A DNA stretch of 56,034 nt. Origin: Planktothrix sp. PCC 11201. GTDB taxonomy: Bacteria; Cyanobacteriota; Cyanobacteriia; Cyanobacteriales; Microcoleaceae. Where the stretch lies: assembly GCF_900009135.1 (NCBI RefSeq), contig NZ_LT797699.1, positions 1 through 56,034 of the forward strand, given 5' to 3'. The position numbers were made by a program, and so were the translations under genes. Shown one piece after another: positions 32,979 to 41,586 of the stretch; the first letter of the stretch is position 1, and each line of letters begins with the position of its first letter. Under the pieces are notes generated by a model. The model did not search any database. It was not told the DNA's origin and worked only from the letters and a program-made list of their open reading frames with translations.

Positions 32979-33251
32979 TTAACGAGTAACAGCCACAACT
33001 TCCGTCAGATCAAATCGATAAATTTCAATCACGGGATTAGCTAGTAACTGATCACAAATCTGGTCAAGTTGACTTTTTGCTTCGGTTTCATCCGTTGCTG
33101 AAAGGGTCATTTCAATATATTTACCAATCCGCACCTGTTCAACATTGTCATATCCCAGATGTTGAATACCAGATTTCACCGCCACGCCTTGAGGATCAAG
33201 AACAGAAGGACGGAGGGTAATATAAATTCTAGCTTGGTAGTGATGGGTCAC
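32979..33251 (-). CDS. purS: phosphoribosylformylglycinamidine synthase subunit PurS
   Basis: This 90-residue protein is the small bridging subunit of the PurLQS complex. Signatures are ITLRPSVLDPQGVAV, GIQHLGYDNVEQVRIGKYIE and QLLANPVIEIYRF. It is upstream of purQ in the same direction. Length and sequence are ordinary for the family. Confidence 0.92.
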   Translation of the reverse strand: MTHHYQARIYITLRPSVLDPQGVAVKSGIQHLGYDNVEQVRIGKYIEMTLSATDETEAKSQLDQICDQLLANPVIEIYRFDLTEVVAVTR

Positions 33252-33375
33252 AACAATCCCTACTTTAATGGCACAGTATTAATTATCCCTCAAAGATTGA
33301 AAAAAAGAACCTGTAAGTCTAATTTTCCGTCAGTATGGTTTGAATGGAGTGCATTAATTGTAGGAGAAACTTAAA

Positions 33376-33792
33376 ATGAAATTACGCCATGTAACATTGA
33401 TGGGATGGGTTTTCAGCCTGGTTTTAGCCCTTGCGCCCAGTGCTGGAGCGAATCTACAGCAAATCAGCCCCGGAGCTCCTGTCTCCCTCTCAGGAACCTC
33501 TGGGGGGCCTGTGAATAGTCAGGACTGTGGGTTTATTGCCCAAACTCCGAATCACGTTATTCAGGTTACTGATGATTTACCCTACTGGCGAATTATGGTG
33601 ACCACATCGGGCTCACCGACCCTATTAATTGATGGCCCCACCGGACGTTATTGTATGTTACCCGAAGGTTCTGCCAATAGCGGTGTTTTACAGTATTCGG
33701 GTTATGGAGTTAAGGGAAATTATAACATTTATATTGGCGATCGTCAACAGGGTCAAAACCCTTATCGACTATCAATTTCTGATCAAAAATAA
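33376..33792 (+). CDS. exported protein of unknown function (138 aa)
   Basis: This 138-residue protein has a clear signal peptide (MKLRH, hydrophobic 7-21, AGA cleavage near 24-26). The mature part is beta-rich with two Cys (in QDCGFIA and RYCMLP) that may form a disulphide. Its plan (a ligand-like CGFIAQTPNHVIQV, then YNIYIGD near the end) is similar to pre-peptidase C-terminal type beta-sandwiches. AGGAG precedes the ATG at good distance. It is divergent from purS. Function unknown. Confidence 0.65.
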   Translation: MKLRHVTLMGWVFSLVLALAPSAGANLQQISPGAPVSLSGTSGGPVNSQDCGFIAQTPNHVIQVTDDLPYWRIMVTTSGSPTLLIDGPTGRYCMLPEGSANSGVLQYSGYGVKGNYNIYIGDRQQGQNPYRLSISDQK

Positions 33793-33826
33793 TAGTTGAG
33801 ATTGGGATAAATTAATCGAATTTTGA

Positions 33827-34330
33827 TTAATTTATCGGAATTTGTACTTCACTATATTTGAGGTTCTCAGGTGTCATGGGAGAATTATAAAACAACCGTC
33901 GGGGAGAACCCACAATTTCGTATTCAGGATGTTGTTTTAACCAATTTTTTAACCGTTGTAAATTAACTTGATAACTCTCCCAACTATAAGCTCCTTGAAT
34001 TCCAATACTCAGGACTTTCATGGTAGGAGTATCCGTTATATTGACATCGGATTGTATTTGTTGAGGGGTAATTTCAGGATGGGAATAGAGAAAAGAAACC
34101 TCGGCTTGATTCTGACAATCAGATTCCTGTAAATACCGAGCTTCCACCGGAGTTGTCATGGCAATATTATTACTGCTAATATGTTGAAATAGGGGATTAA
34201 ATGCCTGGCGAGTGGCTTGAGTTAAATCCCCTTGATGGACATAGGTTACCCCTCGATAGGCGGGATATTGTTTAACTTCAATTACCCCAATGGGAGTCGG
34301 TGGTGGAAATCCTTCTGGAAAAGTAGCCAT
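33827..34330 (-). CDS. SOUL-family heme-binding protein
   Basis: This 167-residue protein has the SOUL/HBP plan: IEVKQYPAYRGV near the start, the core NNIAMTTPVEARY (about residues 54-66), and a terminal RRLFYNSPMTPENLKYSEVQIPI. SOUL proteins bind heme or other tetrapyrroles, and in photosynthetic organisms may carry or store them. No signal peptide is seen, so it is cytoplasmic. A heptamer repeat tract lies just upstream of the start. Confidence 0.82.
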   Translation of the reverse strand: MATFPEGFPPPTPIGVIEVKQYPAYRGVTYVHQGDLTQATRQAFNPLFQHISSNNIAMTTPVEARYLQESDCQNQAEVSFLYSHPEITPQQIQSDVNITDTPTMKVLSIGIQGAYSWESYQVNLQRLKNWLKQHPEYEIVGSPRRLFYNSPMTPENLKYSEVQIPIN

Positions 34331-34342
34331 AGATTAGGGAAG

Positions 34343-34391
34343 GGGTAGTGGGTAATAGGTAATGGGTAAGGGGTAAGGGGTAATAGGTAAT
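34343..34391. repeat. tandem heptamer repeat, seven units
   Basis: Seven consecutive 7-bp units of the type GGGTAAT (GGGTAGT, GGGTAAT, AGGTAAT, GGGTAAG, GGGTAAG, GGGTAAT, AGGTAAT). It fills the whole gap between the SOUL start and the stop of the FMN-reductase gene, and is typical of short tandem repeats in filamentous cyanobacteria. Confidence 0.85.
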
Positions 34392-34393
34392 AT

Positions 34394-34975
34394 TTAAGAG
34401 GAAAGTTTGATCAATAAACTGGCAACTTTTGCTCCTAAACTTTCTACATCCTGCTGTTGTTTGGGATCTTTCAAACTGCCATCGGGATTAAACACTTCAA
34501 AGGCTTGGGAAATAGACTTTTGTTGAGGAATAACTAACACCCCAATACTTTCTAAAATAGCCCGAACATGAACTAACCCGCGCATTCCTCCAAACCCTCC
34601 AGGGGAGGTGCTCATAATTGCTGCAATTTTATTATTAAAACAGGCTAATCCGGGTAAATTAGGTTCGGGACGAGATGCCCAATCAATGGCATTTTTTAAT
34701 AACGGTGTAATCGAACTATTATACTCAGGACAGGCAATTAATAATCCTTGATGGGCTAACATTAAATCTTTAAATTCACGAACAGCCGCCGGAATTCCCT
34801 GTTGAGCTTCTAAATCTTCATCAAATAAGGGCATCGGGAAATCCCGTAAATCAATATAGGTGACTTCCGCCCCGGCTGTTTTGGCCCCGGCGGCGGCGAT
34901 TTGGACTAACTTTTTATTAAAGGATGCTTCCTTTGCACTTCCAGCAAAGGCGAGAATTTTGGGGGAATTTGCCAT
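34394..34975 (-). CDS. NAD(P)H-dependent FMN reductase
   Basis: This 193-residue flavodoxin-like reductase shows the SsuE/ChrR class layout: ILAFAGSAKEASFNKKLV, PMPLFDEDLEAQQGIP, the strong LIACPEYNSSITPLLKNAIDW and AAIMSTSPGGFGGMRG. Such enzymes transfer electrons from NAD(P)H to FMN or quinones. It lies 14 bp downstream of the nuclease-like gene at 34990 on the same strand, so the two are probably co-transcribed. The specific substrate is not evident. Confidence 0.85.
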   Translation of the reverse strand: MANSPKILAFAGSAKEASFNKKLVQIAAAGAKTAGAEVTYIDLRDFPMPLFDEDLEAQQGIPAAVREFKDLMLAHQGLLIACPEYNSSITPLLKNAIDWASRPEPNLPGLACFNNKIAAIMSTSPGGFGGMRGLVHVRAILESIGVLVIPQQKSISQAFEVFNPDGSLKDPKQQQDVESLGAKVASLLIKLSS

Positions 34976-34989
34976 GATGGTATCGGTGA

Positions 34990-35940
34990 TTATTTCTGAG
35001 TATTATTATAAGTTAAAGCCGGGGAATTTGTCGAACTTGCTCCTGGAAAAACCGGGCAAAAATCCGATAATTGTTGCAGATGAGTTAGGGTAATTTCGGG
35101 TTTATCTCGGTACATGGTCACCTGTCCACTAATATAAACATAGCCCCGTCCTAACCCCGTATATCGTTTATTAATTAAATGAACGATAGGAGCATATTTA
35201 TTATCACTAGCTTCAGGAATCCATAATTTCAAACTCCGGTCTTTTGTTCCCGTATGAATAATCCCACTATTCCCAATCCATTTAGTAATTCCCTCCTGTA
35301 AATCACAAAAAATAGTAATGGATTGTTGCTTCATCGCGGCTAATAATATTTTAGGATAATCTAAACGTACGGATAACACGCCATTCGGTTGTCCATAGCG
35401 ACGAAAATCATCCACAATCGAAGCTCGTAACGACCACCAAGGCATTAGAATTGTATAGTTTCTAAACGCACTACTTTCGTTAGTTTGGCGATTCCAAATC
35501 ATGCGATTATGGGCTTGAGCTTCCGCTTCAGCCAGCATCATTTCTTGATGATATAATCGAGATGATCCATATTTAATAAAATAAGGACTCCAACCTTCCT
35601 TAATTAATTTTAAATTATAATTTTCTCCTTGTTTATGAACACAACAAATTAATCGTCCGTGATGATCTCGATATTTTTCTAAGCATACTTCTACAGGTTC
35701 ATTGCTATCAAATTCAATATCGACTTTTGTTAAAAAACCATGTTCATTCATAAAATATTGCCGCGCCATTTCTGATGCCGCAATTCCCGCATTGGTTCGA
35801 GGTTTAGAATCATGGTTAAGTATTTCTTCGGTGTCCACACAATCGAGTCTTAAAAATTCCCGCTTATCATTGAGTAACACCTTGATTGTGTCCCCATCCA
35901 CAACTCTTGTGACTTGTAAGTTCTTAATCCGAGTTCCCAC
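34990..35940 (-). CDS. SNase-like (thermonuclease) protein with C-terminal domain
   Basis: This 316-residue protein begins with a staphylococcal-nuclease-type domain (about residues 1-150): RVVDGDTIKVLL, FLRLDCVDTEE with the Arg and Glu of the active site, and HGRLICCV with the second Arg. A second part (about 190-300) looks like an OB-fold domain (GRGYVYISGQVTMYRDKPEITL). There is no signal peptide, so it is probably cytoplasmic, which is unusual for a thermonuclease. It probably cleaves or binds single-stranded nucleic acid. It is upstream of the FMN reductase gene. Confidence 0.78.
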   Translation of the reverse strand: MGTRIKNLQVTRVVDGDTIKVLLNDKREFLRLDCVDTEEILNHDSKPRTNAGIAASEMARQYFMNEHGFLTKVDIEFDSNEPVEVCLEKYRDHHGRLICCVHKQGENYNLKLIKEGWSPYFIKYGSSRLYHQEMMLAEAEAQAHNRMIWNRQTNESSAFRNYTILMPWWSLRASIVDDFRRYGQPNGVLSVRLDYPKILLAAMKQQSITIFCDLQEGITKWIGNSGIIHTGTKDRSLKLWIPEASDNKYAPIVHLINKRYTGLGRGYVYISGQVTMYRDKPEITLTHLQQLSDFCPVFPGASSTNSPALTYNNTQK

Positions 35941-36045
35941 AATATTTGATTGTCCTTTTCGTGATAAATGATACCGTTTATTTTGATACTGGCATTAATC
36001 GTCGTCGCCATAATACCATAGTGGGTTAAAATTGCATCCTAAACA

Positions 36046-36075
36046 TTGATTAAGATGGAACTTATTAGGTATAAT
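36046..36075 (+). promoter_or_regulatory. sigma-70-like promoter facing no gene
   Basis: TTGATT (36046-36051), an 18-bp spacer and a consensus TATAAT (36070-36075) face right on the plus strand. No plus-strand gene follows; a terminator-like hairpin does, about 20 bp later. Confidence 0.4.
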
Positions 36076-36095
36076 TATTAAAGATGAATAATCCT

Positions 36096-36120
36096 AACCT
36101 GATTTTACAGGTTGTTTTTT
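36096..36120 (+). terminator. hairpin plus T-run without an upstream gene
   Basis: AACCTG (36096-36101) and CAGGTT (36108-36113) flank ATTTTA and are followed by G and six T. On the plus strand this is a good terminator, but the nearest genes on both sides are on the minus strand. It may end a short RNA starting near 36082. Confidence 0.5.
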
Positions 36121-36226
36121 ACAAATCTGAAGAAGAAGGAATATTATCATAATTAGGTAAAAAATTCAACTTTTAATTTTTTTTAGAATCCCATAAATAA
36201 TAGTGATAGCCAATTAATTAAAGCGA

Positions 36227-39200
36227 CTATTTTTGTTTTAAAACCACTAATGTGATATCATCAAATACCTTCTGATTGCCAATAAATTGTCGAAGATCAT
36301 CAATCACAGACTGACGAATATCTGGGGCAGAAAGATGTCGATTTTTGACCACAATTTGACAGATTTTTTCTAACCCATATAGCTCTTGATTAATATTTTC
36401 GGCTTCCGTAATTCCATCGGTATATAAAATGATAATATCTTGGCTATTTAATTGGACTGTTGTTTGAGCAATAAAATCAGCGATTTCTGCATCTAAACCA
36501 ATGGGAAATCCTAAATCAATCGTATCAAATTTTTCCACAACACCATCGGCTCGCACGACAATCATTTCCTCATGTTGTCCGCTTAATTTCACCACACCAT
36601 CAGCATAATCTATAATGGCTAAGGTCATATTTTTATCGGAGTTCATCCGTTCAATATTACCATAAAGGGTGCGGTTGAGGATATCTAAAAAGCGCACTGG
36701 ATCGGTTTCGTTACTTTCTTTTAGAGCGCGTACTGCGGTTTGTGCCATTAGCATTAATACACCACTTTCTAAACCGTGTCCTGTGACATCACCGATCGCG
36801 ATCTTCACCCCATGCTCACTCAATAAAACATCATAATAATCGCCCCCTACTTCATCGGCTGGTTCCATATATCCAGCAATATCTAAACCCTCGATCGCGT
36901 CTAATTCTGCGGGTTTGGGTAACACCATTTCTTGTAATTTTTTCGCCACATCTAACTCCGCACTCAGGCGCAAATTTTCCTCTTGCAATTTTTCGTTAAG
37001 GGCACTAATTTCTTGATTAGCTTCGGCTAATTGGGCGGTGCGTTCGACCACTTTATTTTCTAAGGTTTGGTAGAGACGGGCATTTTCTAGCGCGATCGCG
37101 GCTTGTCCTGATAATAATTTAATCACTTCTAATCGGTCGGGTGTAAAAGCTCCAGTCGTGAGGTTATTTTCCAGATAAACAATGCCAATTAATTGACCTT
37201 GATTGAGCAAAGGGGTACATAAAATTGATTGAGGTTGATGGGTGATAATATAAGGATCATTAACAAAATTACCCTCTTTGGTGGCATCTTTTAAAACCAC
37301 ATCTTCCTTCAGTCTGGCTACATAATTGACGAGGGTAACAGGTAAGTGATTTTCCAGGGGAATTGATTGTAATGCTGTGATGTTATCATCATTGACAACT
37401 CCCGAGGCTTCAATCAGTAATTGTCCCTGAGTTTCTAAGACTAAATAACCTGATTGAGCTCCGGCATTTTGGATGATAATTTTCATCAAAGATACCAGTA
37501 ATTGATCTAAGACAATTTCCCCAGAAATGGCTTGAGATGCTTTCATCACTGTCGCTAAATCTAAAGTATCGCCGGAGTCAACCCCACTTGATTTGCGGGT
37601 AGTTCTTGTTCCTTTAATCAGGGGAGTAGTTGACGTTAAAGTTAATAATTGCGGGTATTTTTTCTCTAAGTCTTTAACTTTAGCCGTAGCACCCCAGAGA
37701 GTATACGCGTAGTGGGCTGACTGCATATAATCTTTGGCAATTTTTTCTTTGCCCCAATTTAGGTAAAATTTAGCCGCGAGTTCATTAGCCAGTGCTTCTT
37801 CTTGGATAAATTGATTTTCTTTAGCTCCTGAGATAGCGCGATCGTAAAGATCCATTGCTTCTAATTTTTGTCTAAAAACCCGACATTTTTCTGCTTCCAC
37901 TAAATCAAATTTATGCTGAAAATTCATCGGAGCATGATTCGCCCATTTTTGCATTTTTTCCTGATTAGCTTGCACTTTATTCAACAGACAATCTTGTTCT
38001 GCATTCGGAACAAATGGATATATGATTAACCGCACCAAAGAATCATAGAAATGGAACACGGATTCCACTAAAAATGCTGTCACTCCATCTAAATAGTTGG
38101 CCGCGTCCATCGTATGTTCTAAAGCTTGCTGATCATCTCCAAACAAATAACAGAGGATGAGTTTATTGACATAAAAATAGTGCAATCCCGTTCGATCATT
38201 CGCTTGCTTAAGCATTGGTAAAGATGTCTGCTCATTATATGCTGCACCCAGTAAATAACAAGGATTGTTAGAAGTTTCCAACAAATTAAGAACTGTCTGC
38301 TGAAATATTTGATTCCAAATTAAAGCATTATTTTGCTTAAGTTGGGCCAGGGAATGACTTGTGATTGCCATTTCCCTCGCAAGTTCTGTCAGTTCCTGAC
38401 CGATAAAATATGAATATTGGCCTTTTTGCATGGCAGCATAGCCACCATATTCCAAGTGTCCATTTTCCAGTCCGCTTTGATATCCTTCTGATAAAAGAGA
38501 TAGGGTTTCTTTTGCATGAACTTTGCCATGAACTGTACAAGAACCAGCTATAAAATTAATTTCAGTTTTAAATTCTAAAGCATTTAATTTATTTACCAAA
38601 ATTAAAGCTAAATTTCCAAAATTATAACCCGAATCAATCTCTAACAATACTCCCTTTAGGATGACTCCATAAGAGGCATAACCATAAGGAGAAAACAAAG
38701 AATTACCATGTTTAACAGATAGAGTAACCAGTGATAATACAATCAAAGGAAACAGTGTAGGAGCTGCTTGATAGGTAGAAGAACCCATACTTGATAAGAT
38801 ACGCATAATTGCTAAGTGATCGGGATCTGTTGCTAAAGGAAGATTGAGTAAATCATCTATAGTTTTCCCATTTAAACAAGTATTTGTTTCTAAAAGTGCT
38901 TGCTGAATATCCAACGGTGTCGGAGATTTAGGCAAACTAATTCCCATTAAATTTAGCACTTCTAGCCCAACTTTTACGGCTTCTAATTGTTGGGATTTAG
39001 CCATACTAGTTTGAATTTTTACCTCATAAATTTTTACTTTTTCAAGCATAGTTTTTGCCTGTTTAAGCACAACTTCTGCCCATTTTTCCATCTCCTCATA
39101 ATTGCCGTTAAGGTATGCTGCTTCTACCGCTTCTGAGTACAAGGATAGAGTGAGGTGATACTGACTCTGCCAACTATCTGCACTTAGGAGTTTTATCCCC

Positions 39201-41545
39201 AAATTTAAGTATTCAACTGCGGCATTATAAGCTGTAGCAATCTTAGCTTTTTTACCTGCTAATAGATTCAATTTAGCTAGGGCATCTCTCTCGGATTTTG
39301 TGGTAATTAGCTCCTTCCCTAAATTCAGATTATTGACAATCTCAAATATTTTTTCTTCTCTCTGTTGTTCAGACAATTTTTCTAATAGTTGTTTACCAAT
39401 TTTTAAATGTGTTTCCGGTTTTTCTAATTCAGGAATCAAGGTATATGCCGCTTGTTGGACGCGATCGTGAATAAATTTATAGTTCGGTAATTCATAATTA
39501 GGAGTTTTTAATAAAGCTAATTCGATATTTTCTCTCGTATCTAATGGCATGACCAAATTCTCTGAGACAGCCCTATCAAGACTATCAATAATATTTCTTA
39601 ACCCGGTTGACTCAACTGCGCTCACCAGAGGTAAATCGAATTGATTACCGATCGCGGCTCCTATTTTTAAAATATCTTGAGTTTCTGGGGGCAATCTTTT
39701 GATTTTACCTGTCATTAATTCTACGACATTATCGGTAAAATCTCGCTTTTCAATATCATCTAAATCCCAATCCCAACTCAAAGATATGCGATTGAATTTC
39801 AACAATTCTTCTGTATAAAGTGATCGCAAAAACTCATTAATAAAAAACGGATTACCCCCCGTTTTTAACAAGACTAATTGCGCTAAAGATTTAACCTTTT
39901 CTGGAGTAGTTTTTAGCGCATCCCTGATCAATTCTGAAATGGTCACTAAATCTAAAGGTGAGAGGAAAACCCGCTCAATAATCGCCCCATTTTTGGCAAT
40001 TTCATCTAGGGTTAATATTAAGGGATGGGCGGGAGAAACCTCATTATCTCGATAGGCTCCCATTAAAAATAATCCCTGTACATCACCACTCATTAATAAT
40101 TGTATTAATTTTAATGATGCACCATCAGCCCATTGTAAATCATCTAAAAATAAGGCTAAAGGATGTTCGGGTTGAGTAAAAACTTTAATAAAGTTCTGAA
40201 AGACAAAATTAAAACGGTTTTGGGATTCATTCGCCCCTAATTCGGGTACCGCAGGCTGTTTACCAATGATTAATTCTAGTTCGGGAATGACATCAATAAT
40301 AACTTTACCATTTACTCCTAAACTAGCTAGTATTTTTGCTTGCCATTTATTCAGTTCTACTTCTGTTTCAGTTAACAAGTTTCTGATTAATTCTCCTAAT
40401 GCTTTAACTACCGCACTATAGGGAATATTTCGCTGAAATTGGTCAAATTTTCCGGCAATAAAATAACCTCTTTTTTCTGTAATCGGTTTATAAATTTCTT
40501 TCACTAAAGCTGTTTTTCCGATGCCAGAATATCCAGCAATTAATATTAATTCAGAACCCCTAAAGTCTTTATTAGCAAGGAGTGAAGATGGACTACTAAC
40601 TCGCTCAAAAGCTGTTAATAAAGTTGTGATCTCGAATTCTCTCCCATATAATTTTTGAGGGATTTGAAATTTATCGGAAATATCTTGAGTCGCTAAAGTA
40701 AAATTATCTATATTTCCCGTGGATTGTAATTTTTGTAAACAATTTTCTAAATCTGCTTTTAATCCCCAAGCACTTTGATAGCGATCTTCGGCATTTTTCG
40801 CCATTAATTTCATCACAATATTGGCTAGTACCGGAGGAATTAATGGGTTAATTTCTGAGGGTAATATAGGTTGTTTCGCAATATGACAATGGACTAATTC
40901 TAAATCATCCTCTGTTTCAAAAGGCAGTTTTCCAGTTAACATTTCATAAAACGTGACTCCCAAGGAATAAAAGTCAGTACGATAGTCTAAACTTCGGTTC
41001 ATCCGCCCGGTTTGTTCAGGAGAAATATAGGGTAACGTTCCCTCTAATACGTTGGGATTTCTTAAGGTGGGATTTTCTCTAGTTAAGCGCGTAGAAATCC
41101 CTAAATCAATAATTTTTAATTGTTGGGTTTGGGGGTTAAGTACGATATTGGCAGGGTTAATATCTTTATGGATAATATTGGCAAAGTGAATTTGTCCTAA
41201 ACTTGTAGAAATTTTAATCGCAATTGACAGAAATTCTCCTAAACTAAACTGATGATGTTGTCTCAATATTTTCAAAGATTCGCCCCCGAAATCTTCGACA
41301 AACATGACAAAAGCATTCTGATATTTTTCTAAACCGTAGGCTTTAACGACACCTTCCTGGTTCAGAGTGCGAGTCAGTTCATATTCTTGTTTATAGCGAG
41401 TCAGTTCCGCAGGGGTAGGATAATCTTGTTTGAGGACTTTGAGGATCACTCTTTGGTTATCAGTCTCGCGAATAGCGCGATAGACTGCTGAATTAGCACT
41501 TTCATAGATTGCAGTGAAAGTCTGGTAGCCATCAATTTTTAGCAT
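36227..41545 (-). CDS. Ser/Thr kinase-ATPase-GAF-SpoIIE phosphatase fusion protein
   Basis: This is a 1772-residue signalling protein. Order of parts: Ser/Thr protein kinase (about 1-270, with HKDINPANIVL and the DLG magnesium loop), AAA-type ATPase (Walker A GYSGIGKT near residue 340), and a long helical repeat region (about 700-1300). A GAF domain (about 1338-1480), a coiled coil and a PP2C/SpoIIE phosphatase (about 1560-1770, GGDYYDVLL and GDVTGHGLESGVL with metal-binding Asp) complete it. Cyanobacterial relatives often end in a histidine kinase; here the end is a phosphatase. It is the last gene of an apparent three-gene minus-strand operon with two hybrid kinases. The phosphatase probably acts on an anti-sigma antagonist. 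Confidence 0.88.
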   Translation of the reverse strand: MLKIDGYQTFTAIYESANSAVYRAIRETDNQRVILKVLKQDYPTPAELTRYKQEYELTRTLNQEGVVKAYGLEKYQNAFVMFVEDFGGESLKILRQHHQFSLGEFLSIAIKISTSLGQIHFANIIHKDINPANIVLNPQTQQLKIIDLGISTRLTRENPTLRNPNVLEGTLPYISPEQTGRMNRSLDYRTDFYSLGVTFYEMLTGKLPFETEDDLELVHCHIAKQPILPSEINPLIPPVLANIVMKLMAKNAEDRYQSAWGLKADLENCLQKLQSTGNIDNFTLATQDISDKFQIPQKLYGREFEITTLLTAFERVSSPSSLLANKDFRGSELILIAGYSGIGKTALVKEIYKPITEKRGYFIAGKFDQFQRNIPYSAVVKALGELIRNLLTETEVELNKWQAKILASLGVNGKVIIDVIPELELIIGKQPAVPELGANESQNRFNFVFQNFIKVFTQPEHPLALFLDDLQWADGASLKLIQLLMSGDVQGLFLMGAYRDNEVSPAHPLILTLDEIAKNGAIIERVFLSPLDLVTISELIRDALKTTPEKVKSLAQLVLLKTGGNPFFINEFLRSLYTEELLKFNRISLSWDWDLDDIEKRDFTDNVVELMTGKIKRLPPETQDILKIGAAIGNQFDLPLVSAVESTGLRNIIDSLDRAVSENLVMPLDTRENIELALLKTPNYELPNYKFIHDRVQQAAYTLIPELEKPETHLKIGKQLLEKLSEQQREEKIFEIVNNLNLGKELITTKSERDALAKLNLLAGKKAKIATAYNAAVEYLNLGIKLLSADSWQSQYHLTLSLYSEAVEAAYLNGNYEEMEKWAEVVLKQAKTMLEKVKIYEVKIQTSMAKSQQLEAVKVGLEVLNLMGISLPKSPTPLDIQQALLETNTCLNGKTIDDLLNLPLATDPDHLAIMRILSSMGSSTYQAAPTLFPLIVLSLVTLSVKHGNSLFSPYGYASYGVILKGVLLEIDSGYNFGNLALILVNKLNALEFKTEINFIAGSCTVHGKVHAKETLSLLSEGYQSGLENGHLEYGGYAAMQKGQYSYFIGQELTELAREMAITSHSLAQLKQNNALIWNQIFQQTVLNLLETSNNPCYLLGAAYNEQTSLPMLKQANDRTGLHYFYVNKLILCYLFGDDQQALEHTMDAANYLDGVTAFLVESVFHFYDSLVRLIIYPFVPNAEQDCLLNKVQANQEKMQKWANHAPMNFQHKFDLVEAEKCRVFRQKLEAMDLYDRAISGAKENQFIQEEALANELAAKFYLNWGKEKIAKDYMQSAHYAYTLWGATAKVKDLEKKYPQLLTLTSTTPLIKGTRTTRKSSGVDSGDTLDLATVMKASQAISGEIVLDQLLVSLMKIIIQNAGAQSGYLVLETQGQLLIEASGVVNDDNITALQSIPLENHLPVTLVNYVARLKEDVVLKDATKEGNFVNDPYIITHQPQSILCTPLLNQGQLIGIVYLENNLTTGAFTPDRLEVIKLLSGQAAIALENARLYQTLENKVVERTAQLAEANQEISALNEKLQEENLRLSAELDVAKKLQEMVLPKPAELDAIEGLDIAGYMEPADEVGGDYYDVLLSEHGVKIAIGDVTGHGLESGVLMLMAQTAVRALKESNETDPVRFLDILNRTLYGNIERMNSDKNMTLAIIDYADGVVKLSGQHEEMIVVRADGVVEKFDTIDLGFPIGLDAEIADFIAQTTVQLNSQDIIILYTDGITEAENINQELYGLEKICQIVVKNRHLSAPDIRQSVIDDLRQFIGNQKVFDDITLVVLKQK

Positions 41546-41586
41546 TTTTGGTTTTTCCCCTTAACGGATAACTAATAACGATCTAA

